Below are positions 1 through 8,798 of a DNA stretch of 56,361 nucleotides, piece by piece; position 1 is the first letter of the stretch, and the number at the start of each line of letters is the position of its first letter. The DNA lies in contig NZ_JAAZTU010000030.1 of assembly GCF_012395185.1 (NCBI RefSeq), positions 1 to 56,361 of the forward strand, read 5' to 3'. Position numbers and translations under genes: made by a program. The notes under the pieces are model-generated. The model made no database searches and was not told the DNA's origin. It saw only the letters and a program-made list of their open reading frames with translations. Source of the DNA: Vibrio aestuarianus. Its GTDB lineage: Bacteria > Pseudomonadota > Gammaproteobacteria > Enterobacterales > Vibrionaceae.

Positions 1-139
1 TAAGTCGCTTTAAGTGTAGTTCAGGGCAGAATTGGTAAAGAGAATCGTGTAGGATATTGAGTTCACACATCTTGCTGTCTGGTCAGTTGATTTTTAGCAG
101 AACTATTTGATCACATGGCAAGATGTGTATCCAGCTTAA

Positions 140-376
140 CTTGATGATTTTTATAAAAATCATCAGGGGATTCCTCAGTACTTAGTGCATAAGCAACTCA
201 ATATATCCGCAGGATTAAAGGTCATTGACCGAGTTTTTCATGTTCAAAATGTGAATGCTTATCACAGTCGCACCAAAGAATGGATGAAGCGATTCCATGG
301 AGTAGCAACGAAGTACCTAGATCATTACCTTGGTTGGCACCGTTACATGGAAGTTACTGAAAAAACAGAATGTTAA
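140..376 (+). pseudogene. IS1595-like transposase remnant (C-terminal fragment)
   Basis: The readable part (GTG at 185, 63 residues) has the run NVNAYHSR...WMKRFHGVATKYLDHYLGW, which matches the C-terminal end of IS1595-family transposases as I remember them. In the same frame the similarity can be carried back to about 140, where a stop codon lies at 137-139. The N-terminal and catalytic parts are absent, so this cannot be an active transposase. It lies between the left edge of the window and ugd, inside the polysaccharide locus, where IS debris is common. I did not find clear terminal repeats. The family assignment rests on this short C-terminal motif only. Confidence 0.6.
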
Positions 377-472
377 GTCTTCAGCAACAATTAAAGGGAA
401 CATAGCCTTTCCAATTCCTTATTTCCGGCATCCTTTGCCGTTCGTTTTACATGTATTAGAAGAATCAAAAAT

Positions 473-1639
473 ATGAAAATTGCTATCGCCGGTACCGGCT
501 ATGTTGGCTTGTCAAACGCCATGTTGTTGGCACAGAATCACGAAGTTGTGGCCGTTGACATTATTGAAGAAAAAGTCACACTGCTTAATAACAAGCAATC
601 GCCGATTGTGGATACTGAAATCTCGGACTTCTTGGCCAATAAAGATCTCAATTTCACGGCAACGTTAGACAAACAGCTGGCTTACAAAGAGGCCGACTAT
701 GTGGTGATTGCTACGCCGACCGACTACGATCCTCAAACCAACTATTTCAACACAAAGTCAGTGGAAGCCGTCATTGCGGACGTCATGGCGATCAACCCAG
801 ATGCAGTAATGGTCATTAAATCGACCGTACCTGTAGGCTACACTAAACGTATTTCTGAAGAGCTAGGTTGTGATAACCTTATTTTCTCACCTGAGTTCTT
901 ACGTGAAGGGCGAGCGCTGTATGACAACCTGCACCCATCACGTATTATCGTAGGCGAGCAGTCCGAGCGTGCTAAAGTGTTTGCGGATTTGCTTTTAGAA
1001 GGTGCAGTCGAGAAAGAGGTCCCCGTCCTTTTCACAGATTCAACCGAAGCTGAAGCGGTCAAACTCTTTTCAAACACGTATTTAGCATTACGTGTCGCGT
1101 ATTTTAATGAGCTGGATACCTACGCTGAAACACACGGCTTAGATCCGCGTCAAATCATTGAAGGGGTAGGGTTAGATCCTCGTATTGGCAGCCACTACAA
1201 TAACCCATCGTTTGGTTACGGTGGCTATTGCCTACCCAAAGACACCAAACAGCTGCGTGCCAACTACCAAGATGTACCTAACGAAATCATTAGCGCGATT
1301 GTGGATGCTAACCGTACTCGTAAAGATTTTGTAGCTGACTCCATTATTAGCCGCAATCCCAAACTGGTTGGTATTTATCGCCTTATCATGAAATCAGGTT
1401 CGGATAACTTTCGTGCCTCGAGTATTCAGGGCGTCATGAAGCGCATCAAAGCCAAAGGTATTGAAGTGGTCGTTTATGAGCCCGTGTTAAAAGAAGCGGA
1501 GTTTTTCCATTCTCAGGTGATCAAGGATTTAGAAGAATTTAAAGCAACCTGTGATGTCATTGTGTCAAATCGCATGGTGGATGAAATTCGTGATGTAGAG
1601 GAAAAGGTCTACACCCGTGATTTGTTTGGTAGTGATTGA
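473..1639 (+). CDS. ugd: UDP-glucose 6-dehydrogenase
   Basis: Oxidises UDP-glucose to UDP-glucuronate with two NAD+, in the cytoplasm, supplying an acidic sugar for surface polysaccharide. The N-terminus has the Rossmann motif GTGYVGL (residues 7-13), and the catalytic cysteine sits in [14 protein letters not shown] (Cys about 253). At 388 residues it is full length for the short bacterial Ugd class. The ribosome site before the ATG is weak, but the N-terminal glycine motif leaves no room for a later start. It is followed after about 80 bases by a truncated dehydratase gene of the same pathway and oriented the same way, so it is part of the O-antigen/capsule gene set. A related enzyme such as UDP-ManNAc dehydrogenase is less likely from the motif spacing. 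Confidence 0.93.
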   Translation: MKIAIAGTGYVGLSNAMLLAQNHEVVAVDIIEEKVTLLNNKQSPIVDTEISDFLANKDLNFTATLDKQLAYKEADYVVIATPTDYDPQTNYFNTKSVEAVIADVMAINPDAVMVIKSTVPVGYTKRISEELGCDNLIFSPEFLREGRALYDNLHPSRIIVGEQSERAKVFADLLLEGAVEKEVPVLFTDSTEAEAVKLFSNTYLALRVAYFNELDTYAETHGLDPRQIIEGVGLDPRIGSHYNNPSFGYGGYCLPKDTKQLRANYQDVPNEIISAIVDANRTRKDFVADSIISRNPKLVGIYRLIMKSGSDNFRASSIQGVMKRIKAKGIEVVVYEPVLKEAEFFHSQVIKDLEEFKATCDVIVSNRMVDEIRDVEEKVYTRDLFGSD

Positions 1640-1677
1640 GGTGTCACGGCGATGACAGAAGCAAGACAATCTTAATA

Positions 1678-1700
1678 AACGCCAGTACAATAATGGCGTT
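1678..1700. repeat. Inverted repeat before the truncated wbpM-like gene
   Basis: AACGCCA and TGGCGTT form a 7-base stem around a 9-base loop, 22 bases before the ATG at 1722. The same core sequence, in a longer and perfect form, precedes the complete homologue at 4837. It could be a weak terminator after ugd or a shared regulatory hairpin. Confidence 0.5.
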
Positions 1701-1721
1701 AAGTTAATAAAGAGACCGAAA

Positions 1722-2444
1722 ATGGCTAGGCTACAATACCTTTGGAATCTGTCACGTCCGACCAAACGCGTGATCAGTGTCTTAATTGATACCCTGTTTA
1801 TTGTTGGGGCGTTTTATGCCGCTTATTGGGTGCGCATTGGTGATGTTCTCCCTCTCGGCAATCCACTAGCGGTCTATGTGCTCATCGGAACATTGGCTTC
1901 AACCGTTATCGTCTTCTCTAAGCTCGGCTTGTATCGGGCAATATTGCGCTATCTCACCTTTCACGCCTTGGCGGTGGTCAGCATCGGAACGCTGTTTTCG
2001 GCCTGCATGGTGGCGATGTTGGCGTTTTACTTCGATGCACCCATTCCACGCTCTATTCCTATTATTTATGGCGCGTTCTTGTGCTTACTCAGTGGCGGCT
2101 CTCGGTTAATCGTGCGTGTGTTGGTCAATGAAGCCAACAGCAAAGGTAAAAAACGAGTACTGATTTATGGTGCAGGTGCGGCTGGGCGGCAATTAGCACT
2201 GGCGCTGCGCTCTTCCGAAACACACAAAGTGGTCGGCTTTATTGATGAAGACCCAACGCTCGATAATACCATTATTCTTGGGGTGAAAGTTAAGGCAACT
2301 AAAAAGGTAGAGCAGCAGGTAAAAAAGCACCAAGTGAGTCAAATCTTACTCGCGGTTCCGAGTGCGTCGCGCGCCAAACGTAAAGCGATTTTAGACTCTT
2401 TAGTTCACCTTCCGGTGGGTAAGCGTTCACCAGCAGCGTGTTGA
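1722..2444 (+). pseudogene. WbpM/CapD-type sugar-nucleotide 4,6-dehydratase, truncated by IS66 element
   Basis: Only the N-terminal third survives. It has the four membrane segments (about residues 15-110) and the start of the first Rossmann domain (YGAGAAGRQLALALR near residue 150). It closely parallels the first 230 residues of the complete gene at 4837 but differs at many positions, so it is an older paralogue and not a fresh copy. Genuine sequence stops at base 2418; the last eight or so codons and the stop lie inside the IS66-family element. The catalytic dehydratase domain is missing, so the protein should be inactive as an enzyme, though a membrane stub could be made. Confidence 0.88.
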
Positions 2445-4002
2445 CTAAGTGTTTAGGTAAAAACTCATTTGTTTAAGAGCGAGCACATTTGGGTATGGCT
2501 GCTGACGAACAACAGCGTTGACTATGCGTGAAAGCGTATCAAGTGACGATATCTTTCGCTTTTTACACGTTTCGATTAGCGAGTGTAGACGGTCTCGGAA
2601 CTTACCGCCTGCATCCGAGGTAGTGCCGTAGCTGATTTTTCTTTGAATGACAAAGCCACGAAGTCGACGTTCAGCTTCATTGTTGGTTAATGGTATTTTG
2701 GGGTTAGTTAAGAACAACCACAAGCTTGGTCTATGCTCATCCAGTTTTTTGCAGCGACCTTGATAGCGTTGAATTGGTATTTGCTTGATCCCTTTATTGA
2801 GCCAGTAATTAAAACGCTGTCTTATTCGACTTAATCTGTTTAGGTACAGGCTATATTTTATCGTTTCGGACTCCCAACGATGTCGCGTTCGAAAAACTAA
2901 TTTGCTCAGCATAACAAGTCGTTGCCCTATTTTAGCTGTATGTCCTTTACCTGTGTAATCCGCAATCTGTTGTAAGTTTCGGAGCACGTGTGACCAACAT
3001 AGCTGATGTTTATTTGGTGATATCCAGTTGTAACCACCATATTGGTCACTGACGACAACCCCAGAGTAATGGGCGCCCAGAACCGCTTTAGCTGAGTGAA
3101 TGGAGCGAGAGAATAGGATCTTTTCGTACACTAAATCGTCGCTCGATACTAACCAGCACCACTGTAAACGCTCTTCACTATTTCGTGAGTGTGAAGTCTC
3201 ATCGACGTGTACTAACGGAGCCGTTTGAATATTACTTTTGATGGCTTGGTGCAGTGGGGTAAGCATTGAGGCAACACGAGTTTGAGCTTCACTGATTGCG
3301 CCAATTGAAAAAGTCGTACCGAATTGCTCTTTAAGTAAAGAGCGTATTTTGCGCACGCTCAGATGATATTGACCAGCCAAGATCGCGATATGACTCAATA
3401 GATTGGGCCCCATGATACCTTGAGGTATATCGCTCGGCTTTCTGGCCCTCACGGTTTCGCCACACTGAGAGCATTTACCAGAAAAAAGCCGATACTCGGT
3501 AATATCCATTGTCGGTTTGGGAATTTAATGAACCTGATGGCGATAAAAAGGTTTATCACTCATCTTAAGGTTCGTATCGCCACAACAATAACAGGCACTA
3601 TCTGGGTAACATTCAACAACGGTATCAGATGGTTTTAATTCTGAGAGTTGTCGTTTGTGCCCTGAGTGACCCTGTTTAGTTCCTCTTGGATTGCGACCAC
3701 TAGAGCTTTGAGCTTTTTTCTTTCAGCCCGATCTTTAGGCTCATCGGATGATGGTGATTTGGATGAATTAGCGCTGCTAGTTTTGAGCTTGTCCTCATAG
3801 TGGCGCAACTGCTCCCAGAGCTCAACAATCAGCGCATTCGCTTCGTTGATATCTGAGGCCACGGGCGGCGAATATGAGAATTTAGATTTTTTCTTTTTCA
3901 TGCGTTAATCATGACGGCTAGAAATGATCACTCAATTAGGAATGTTGGATCAATTGCGTTAACTCACACTTTATTGTCAATGGTCTGCTGGTGAACGCTT
4001 AC
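2419..4002 (-). mobile_element. IS66-family insertion sequence (single-transposase, ISBst12-like layout), decayed
   Basis: The ends are perfect inverted repeats that start GTAAGCGTTCACCAGCAG at 2419-2436 and end with its complement at 3985-4002; GTAAGCG is the usual tip of IS66-family elements. The element is 1,584 bases and holds one transposase gene on the minus strand, with no tnpA or tnpB, as in the ISBst12 subgroup. The 8 bases outside each end (TCCGGTGG and CCGAAGAA) do not match, so there is no target duplication. The left flank is a dehydratase gene and the right flank is an epimerase gene, which points to a deletion or recombination after insertion. Confidence 0.85.
2445..3901 (-). 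pseudogene. IS66-family transposase (TnpC), frameshifted and with an internal stop
   Basis: The gene reads leftward from an ATG at 3901. The first 88-codon frame holds the lysine-rich N-terminus and coiled segment. The frame is lost at a run of six A (3714-3719, complement): one base back, the reading continues as a typical IS66 basic linker and zinc-finger-like stretch (GTKQGHSGHKRQL, then CYPDSACYCCGD). That frame meets a TAA at 3525-3527, after which the catalytic part resumes in the same frame from 3509 (LVHVDETSH with Asp-Glu, VSDQYGGY, and the C-terminal NNEAERRLRGFVIQRK). Two lesions make an active enzyme unlikely. The slip site itself reads A AAA AAG, discussed in the findings. Confidence 0.85.
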
Positions 4003-4203
4003 CCGAAGAAAGTTATCCAATTGCCAATTCCAGTGAGTCTAATGCGTCTCATCGGAAAATTAACCGGAAAGTCAGTTATGATTGAACAGTTGTATGGCAA
4101 CTTAGAAGTGGACTCTTCTAACATCAACGATGTGTTATGTTGGACACCCCCGCTAACAATGAAGCAAGCAATGGCAACATTGCGTGATACCGGAATAAAA
4201 TGA
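4003..4203 (+). pseudogene. NAD-dependent sugar epimerase, C-terminal remnant
   Basis: Reading begins right at the IS66 boundary (PKKVIQLPIPVSLMRLIGKL...), and the region carries the C-terminal features of the WbpV/GalE-like nucleoside-diphosphate-sugar epimerase family (GKSVMIEQLYGNLEVDSS, LCWTPP). About 66 residues remain of a protein usually near 310-320; the Rossmann domain and catalytic YxxxK are gone. An apparent ATG at 3991 lies inside the insertion sequence and is not the native start. It ends three bases before the sugar transferase start at 4207, so in the ancestral operon the two genes were tightly coupled. Confidence 0.8.
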
Positions 4204-4206
4204 TAT

Positions 4207-4755
4207 ATGATCCGTTTAATTGATTTCCTAGCCGCCTTCTTTGGCTTGCTGTTTTTGTGGCCAGTGCTATTGATTGTCACCATTATTGGCCTCTTCGACA
4301 CAGGTTCGCCGATTTTTGTTCAAACTCGAGTAGGCAGAAATAAAAAGCCATTCAAGTTGATTAAGTTTCGTACCATGTCGGTAGAAACCAAGTCTGTAGC
4401 AAGCCACTTAGCGAACAATGCATCAATCACTAAACTCGGTGCTTTTCTTCGTAAAACCAAGCTCGATGAATTACCTCAGTTGATTAACGTGGTGAAAGGT
4501 GAAATGAGCTTGGTGGGTCCGCGTCCAAATTTGTTTAACCAAGAAGAACTGATTAAAGAACGTGATGCATTAGGGGTATATGATGTTCTACCCGGTATCA
4601 CTGGCCTTGCTCAGGTGCAAAACATTGATATGTCTACACCGCAGCTATTGGCAAAAACAGATAAGCAGATGATTGATACCTTGACGCTAAAAGATTACTT
4701 CAAGTACATATTAATGACAGCAACGGGCAGTGGTAGTGGTGATGCTGTGAAGTAA
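4207..4755 (+). CDS. Initiating sugar-phosphate transferase (PglC/WcaJ C-terminal family)
   Basis: Transfers a sugar-1-phosphate from a UDP-sugar to undecaprenyl phosphate on the inner face of the plasma membrane, the first committed step for the O-antigen or capsule repeat unit. It has one N-terminal hydrophobic, re-entrant-type segment (about residues 5-32), the basic KPFKLIKFRTM motif, the KTKLDELPQLINV segment and the MSLVGPRPN signature. At 182 residues it is the minimal one-domain form without the extra membrane domain of WbaP/WcaJ. The epimerase remnant and the complete WbpM homologue on either side suggest the substrate may be a UDP-diacetamido or deoxy-HexNAc sugar, but that is inference. 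With its upstream gene deleted, its own translation may depend on read-through from the IS66 region. Confidence 0.88.
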   Translation: MIRLIDFLAAFFGLLFLWPVLLIVTIIGLFDTGSPIFVQTRVGRNKKPFKLIKFRTMSVETKSVASHLANNASITKLGAFLRKTKLDELPQLINVVKGEMSLVGPRPNLFNQEELIKERDALGVYDVLPGITGLAQVQNIDMSTPQLLAKTDKQMIDTLTLKDYFKYILMTATGSGSGDAVK

Positions 4756-4787
4756 CACTGCTTTCAATTTATCTACAAAGACTTTTT

Positions 4788-4820
4788 AAACCAACGCCAG
4801 TACAATACTGGCGTTGGTTT
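4788..4820. repeat. Perfect 15-base inverted repeat before wbpM/capD
   Basis: Arms of 15 bases around a CAA loop (core AACGCCAGTA...TACTGGCGTT), 17 bases before the ATG at 4837. The core also precedes the truncated paralogue at 1722. No T-run follows on the plus strand, so it is either a weak terminator for the transferase gene or a control hairpin for the dehydratase gene. Confidence 0.6.
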
Positions 4821-4836
4821 ATATTAGAGAAATAAC

Positions 4837-6774
4837 ATGGCTAGGCTTAATTTTATCTGGAACCTCTCAAGGTTTAACAAACGCATTATCAGCGTATGTA
4901 TAGACACATTTTTTATTATTGCTTCTTTTTATGCCGCGTATTGGACTCGTATTGGTCATATCCAGTCATTTGATGATGTCTCAACTCGCTATGTAGTTCT
5001 AGGTACGTTAGCGGTGACGCTTTTTGTCTATACGCGACTTGGGCTATATCGTGCTGTGCTTCGCTATTTGACCTTTCATGCGTTAGCGGTGGTGAGTGCT
5101 GGTACGGCAATCTCGGCGGCAACGGTTGCGATACTTGCATTTTATTTTGATGCGTCAATACCGCGTTCAGTGCCTATTATCTATGGCACCTTTCTTTGTT
5201 TGTTATGTGGTGGTTCGCGGCTCATTGTTCGTGTGCTGGTCGCGCAGGTTAATGGCAAAGGGAAGAAAAACGTTCTTATCTATGGTGCCGGTTCTGCTGG
5301 TAGGCAATTGGCTTGGGCGTTGCGTTCATCTGAAACTCATAAAGTAGTGGGTTTTATTGATGAAGATTCGACTCTTGAAAACACCGTGATCATGGGGTTA
5401 TCGGTAAGAAATCTCAAAGAGGCCTCTGCTGCCGTTGATAAACACAATGTACATCAAATTCTGTTAGCGGTACCGAGTGCGTCACGTGCGCGTCGTAAGC
5501 AAATTTTGGATGCTCTAGTGCCTATTTCAGCTGAAGTACTCACGGTGCCGGATATGAAAGATATTGTAGAAGGCAAGGCGACAATTGATGAATTGAAAGA
5601 TGTTGCGATAGAAGATTTGCTCGGTAGGGATGCAGTAACACCACAGCAGTCACTGATGGAAGCCAATATAAAAAACAAAGTCGTACTGGTGACAGGTGCT
5701 GGTGGTTCGATCGGTTCTGAATTGTGTCGTCAAATTCTTTCATGTAAACCGAAAACCCTTATCTTGTTCGAATTGTCTGAATTTGGCTTGTACCAAATAG
5801 ATCGTGAGTTACATCTGCTTGCAAAAGAAAAAGGGCTCGATGTTGAAATTATCCCACTGTTAGGGTCTGTTCAACGCATCAACCGCTTGTCCGTGGTGAT
5901 GAAAAGTTTTGCAGTCCAAACCATTTATCATGCAGCTGCCTATAAGCACGTACCCTTGGTGGAATACAATGTGGTTGAAGGGGTACGTAACAATGTGTTT
6001 GGTACTTACTACACTGCAAAAGCGGCGATTGAAGCTAAAGTTGAATCATTTGTGTTGATTTCGACCGATAAAGCCGTCAGACCGACCAATGTGATGGGTA
6101 CGACAAAACGTATGGCAGAATTAGGCCTTCAAGCCTTAGCGGAACAAGAGAAAATGAAAAGTGGTGGCACTCGTTTTTGCATGGTGCGCTTTGGTAATGT
6201 TCTTGGTTCATCAGGTTCTGTTGTTCCGTTATTTAAGAAGCAAATCTTGAAAGGTGGGCCATTAACGGTAACTCACCCTGATATTATCCGCTATTTTATG
6301 ACGATTCCTGAGGCGGCCCAGTTGGTAATTCAAGCTGGAGCAATGGGTAAAGGGGGCGATGTATTTGTCTTGGATATGGGTGAACCAGTCAAGATTATTG
6401 ATCTTGCGGAAAATCTAATCCGGTTATCTGGCCTTGAAGTTAAAAATGAAGAAAATCCTTATGGTGATATCTCGATTGAATTCTCAGGTCTACGTCCAGG
6501 TGAAAAGTTATTCGAAGAGCTTCTTATTGGCGATAATGTCGAGCAAACGGCTCATGAAAGGATCATGACTGCGAGTGAGCGTTTTTTACCCTTGTCGGAC
6601 TATACGTGCTTGTTAGAGCAATTAGATTCTGCTTGTCATAATTTTGACCATGAGAAAATTCGCGAATTATTGATCTCAGCACCGACTGACTTTAATCCTT
6701 CTGATGGTATTTGCGATCTAGTTTGGCATCGGTTGCATGATGGTGGTGAACCACCTTGCGAGATACTACATTAA
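4837..6774 (+). CDS. UDP-HexNAc 4,6-dehydratase, WbpM/CapD/PglF family
   Basis: Membrane-anchored dehydratase that converts UDP-GlcNAc to a UDP-4-keto-6-deoxy sugar, the precursor of FucNAc, QuiNAc or bacillosamine-type residues. Four membrane segments fill roughly residues 15-110, a first Rossmann domain carries YGAGSAGRQLAWALR near 145-165, and the catalytic short-chain-dehydrogenase domain has GAGGSIGSELCRQI near 287. The active site reads STDKAVRPTNVMGTTKR (residues about 409-425), with the Met replacing Tyr of YxxxK, which is characteristic of this large WbpM-type subgroup. The length of 645 residues is typical. It is the last gene of the polysaccharide locus before rjg and has a strong terminator behind it. 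The exact sugar product is not decidable here. Confidence 0.93.
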   Translation: MARLNFIWNLSRFNKRIISVCIDTFFIIASFYAAYWTRIGHIQSFDDVSTRYVVLGTLAVTLFVYTRLGLYRAVLRYLTFHALAVVSAGTAISAATVAILAFYFDASIPRSVPIIYGTFLCLLCGGSRLIVRVLVAQVNGKGKKNVLIYGAGSAGRQLAWALRSSETHKVVGFIDEDSTLENTVIMGLSVRNLKEASAAVDKHNVHQILLAVPSASRARRKQILDALVPISAEVLTVPDMKDIVEGKATIDELKDVAIEDLLGRDAVTPQQSLMEANIKNKVVLVTGAGGSIGSELCRQILSCKPKTLILFELSEFGLYQIDRELHLLAKEKGLDVEIIPLLGSVQRINRLSVVMKSFAVQTIYHAAAYKHVPLVEYNVVEGVRNNVFGTYYTAKAAIEAKVESFVLISTDKAVRPTNVMGTTKRMAELGLQALAEQEKMKSGGTRFCMVRFGNVLGSSGSVVPLFKKQILKGGPLTVTHPDIIRYFMTIPEAAQLVIQAGAMGKGGDVFVLDMGEPVKIIDLAENLIRLSGLEVKNEENPYGDISIEFSGLRPGEKLFEELLIGDNVEQTAHERIMTASERFLPLSDYTCLLEQLDSACHNFDHEKIRELLISAPTDFNPSDGICDLVWHRLHDGGEPPCEILH

Positions 6775-6779
6775 TTTAA

Positions 6780-6806
6780 AAGAGCCCCATTGTTGGGGCT
6801 CTTTTG
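6780..6806 (+). terminator. Rho-independent terminator after wbpM/capD
   Basis: AAAAGAGCCCC and GGGGCTCTTTT form an 11-base stem with a T-rich end, a few bases after the stop codon. It closes the polysaccharide locus. Confidence 0.85.
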
Positions 6807-6955
6807 GTTTATGGGGTTTGATCTGAACAGGATGCGCTTTTGACGATAAAGCAGGCAGATTATTTTTCGATATAACTCGAAGAATAATAGTGATGAGCTT
6901 ACTTATTGCTCGTGTGGTTTCATAATTGTGAGTCGATATTTAAGGGGTGTAATTT

Positions 6956-8272
6956 ATGAACATCATTCATCATGGCGGAAAACATACGGTCACTGGCTCT
7001 TGCCATGAACTCAATCTTAATGGTGTTGGCGTGCTCATTGATTGTGGTTTAGTGCAGGGGAAAAGTTCAAAGTCGCTCAACATCGAATTTGCGGTTCGTC
7101 ATATCAAAGCGTTGGTGTTAACGCATTCGCACATTGATCATATCGGGCGTATTCCCTGGCTATTGGCCGCCGGCTTTAACCAACCGATTTACTGTACTTC
7201 TGCAACCGCAGAGCTTGTGCCACTGATGCTCGAAGATGGCTTAAAGCTTCAACAGGGGCTTAACCATGGGCAGCGCCATCGAGTATTGGATCGCGTAAAG
7301 TCACTGATTAAGCCTATTGAATACGGCGTGTGGCAGCCACTTTCTCGTGATCTCCCTCATTGCTATTTTCGCTTCAACCCAGCAGGTCATATATTGGGTT
7401 CGGCATTTGTCGAGTTTAAATTACCAAATAACGAGATTGTGGTTTTTTCTGGTGATCTCGGCCCAAGCCATACGCCACTGCTGCCAGACCCAGTTTCGCC
7501 ACCACGTGCGGACTACCTCTACATTGAAACGACCTATGGCGATAAAGTTCACGAAAGTGTCGAGCAAAGGTCGCAGCGCCTTCAGACCATTATCAACCGT
7601 TCACTGCAAGATGGCGGCACGATCTTGATTCCTGCGTTTAGTGTTGGTCGAACTCAGGAATTACTGTTTGATATCGAGCAATTGATTTTCGAACATGGTA
7701 TTGCTGGAAATATTCCGATTATTTTAGACTCGCCGATGGCGCAAAAAGTAACCAAGTCTTATCGCCGTTTTAAAAAACTGTGGGGCAAAGAAGCGAAAGT
7801 GCGTTTAGACGCAAAGCGGCATCCATTGGCTTTCGAGCAGTGCATAACGGTTGAAGATAATCGCTCACATCATGCCTTAGTGAACCGCTTAGCCTCAACG
7901 GGCGAGCCCGCAATTGTTGTTGCTGCTTCTGGTATGTGTGAGGGTGGGCGAGTGATGGACTACCTACAAGCGCTATTGCCAGATAAGCGAACTGACGTCA
8001 TTTTTGCTGGTTATCAAGCTAAAGGAACGCTAGGCCGCGCAATACAGCAAGGTGATAACCAGGTGTGGATTGATGGTCAACAAACGCAGGTTAACGCGTT
8101 CATTCATACCATGTCTGGCTATTCAGCCCATGCAGATCAAGCAGACCTGTTGCGTTTTATTGAAGGTATTGCTGAAAAACCAAAGCAGATCCATCTAATT
8201 CACGGAGAGCCGGAAACAAAGCAAGCTTTTGCTGTAAAGCTCAGAAGTGCGGGGTATAAGGTTGTGAGTTGA
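6956..8272 (+). CDS. rjg: Metallo-beta-lactamase/beta-CASP RNA-processing family protein (right junction gene)
   Basis: A 438-residue metallo-beta-lactamase fold with a beta-CASP insert and a C-terminal RMMBL domain, as in CPSF73-like and RNase J-like nucleases. The metal motif is THSHIDH (residues 56-62), further ligands are seen in AGHILGSAF and SGDLGP, and the C-terminal LIHGEPE holds the last His. In vibrios this gene, rjg, is the 'right junction gene' of the O-antigen region, described as an mRNA 3'-end-processing-like protein. Its position right after the polysaccharide genes fits that exactly. A good ribosome site (AAGGGGTG) precedes the ATG. Substrate is unknown; a role in RNA cleavage is inferred from the family. 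Confidence 0.88.
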   Translation: MNIIHHGGKHTVTGSCHELNLNGVGVLIDCGLVQGKSSKSLNIEFAVRHIKALVLTHSHIDHIGRIPWLLAAGFNQPIYCTSATAELVPLMLEDGLKLQQGLNHGQRHRVLDRVKSLIKPIEYGVWQPLSRDLPHCYFRFNPAGHILGSAFVEFKLPNNEIVVFSGDLGPSHTPLLPDPVSPPRADYLYIETTYGDKVHESVEQRSQRLQTIINRSLQDGGTILIPAFSVGRTQELLFDIEQLIFEHGIAGNIPIILDSPMAQKVTKSYRRFKKLWGKEAKVRLDAKRHPLAFEQCITVEDNRSHHALVNRLASTGEPAIVVAASGMCEGGRVMDYLQALLPDKRTDVIFAGYQAKGTLGRAIQQGDNQVWIDGQQTQVNAFIHTMSGYSAHADQADLLRFIEGIAEKPKQIHLIHGEPETKQAFAVKLRSAGYKVVS

Positions 8273-8372
8273 GGTGAGTCAGCGAACGAAGGTTTGCGTT
8301 TCTCTTTCCTTGGTGGGAAGGTATCATACTTCATCCGTTAGAATTCGAGCATCCCGTGCTAAGGTGAATACG

Positions 8373-8798
8373 ATGACTTTAAACCCTCAACGTTGGAAAC
8401 AGCGTCTACAAAACTTATCCAAAGCGCAGCATCGTCTTGAAAAAGCTTGTTCTCAAAAAACTTACAATGAACTAGAGCTTGCTGGGTTAGTGCAAACGTT
8501 CGAGTTTTCATTTGAGTTAACTTGGAAAACGCTAAAAGATTTACTTGAATTTGAAGGTTTTGATGTTGCTTCACCACGAAGTGTTATTCGTACCGCATTA
8601 GAGGCGAGACATCTTTCTTCTGAACAATGTGAGGTGCTACTTGAAGCATTGATGAAGCGAAATCTGCTATCACATACCTACGATGAAAAAAATGTCCTTG
8701 AAGCACAACAGCTTATTGTGGAACGTTTTTCTCCGGTAATCGGTGAGATTACCGACTATTTAGAAGTGAAAAATTTAGAGGCAAAAAGTGGTCAGTAA
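8373..8798 (+). CDS. HepT-like HEPN toxin (HI0074 family)
   Basis: A 141-residue alpha-helical protein of the HI0074/HepT family, the HEPN partner of the small nucleotidyltransferase encoded next. The HEPN active motif R-x4-H-x-Y is present as RNLLSHTY (Arg96, His101, Tyr103); in HepT of other bacteria the Arg/His pair gives RNase activity and the Tyr is modified with AMP by the partner. I chose the ATG at 8373 because AAGGTG lies 7 bases upstream and the protein then matches the family from its first helix; an earlier GTG at 8274 would add 33 unrelated residues. It overlaps the next gene by 11 bases, so translation is coupled. The family was once called 'nucleotidyltransferase substrate-binding protein'. 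Confidence 0.85.
   Translation: MTLNPQRWKQRLQNLSKAQHRLEKACSQKTYNELELAGLVQTFEFSFELTWKTLKDLLEFEGFDVASPRSVIRTALEARHLSSEQCEVLLEALMKRNLLSHTYDEKNVLEAQQLIVERFSPVIGEITDYLEVKNLEAKSGQ

Noticed and set aside
3991..4203. ATG at 3991 as start of the epimerase remnant
   Set aside because: The ATG lies inside the terminal repeat of the insertion sequence, so it is not the native start; the gene is a C-terminal fragment.
3999..4301. Leftward 100-codon frame across the IS66 boundary
   Set aside because: It is antisense to the epimerase remnant and the transferase start, spans an insertion boundary, and has no family match.
8274..8372. GTG at 8274 as start of the HepT-like gene
   Set aside because: It adds 33 residues without family match and has no ribosome site advantage over the ATG at 8373.
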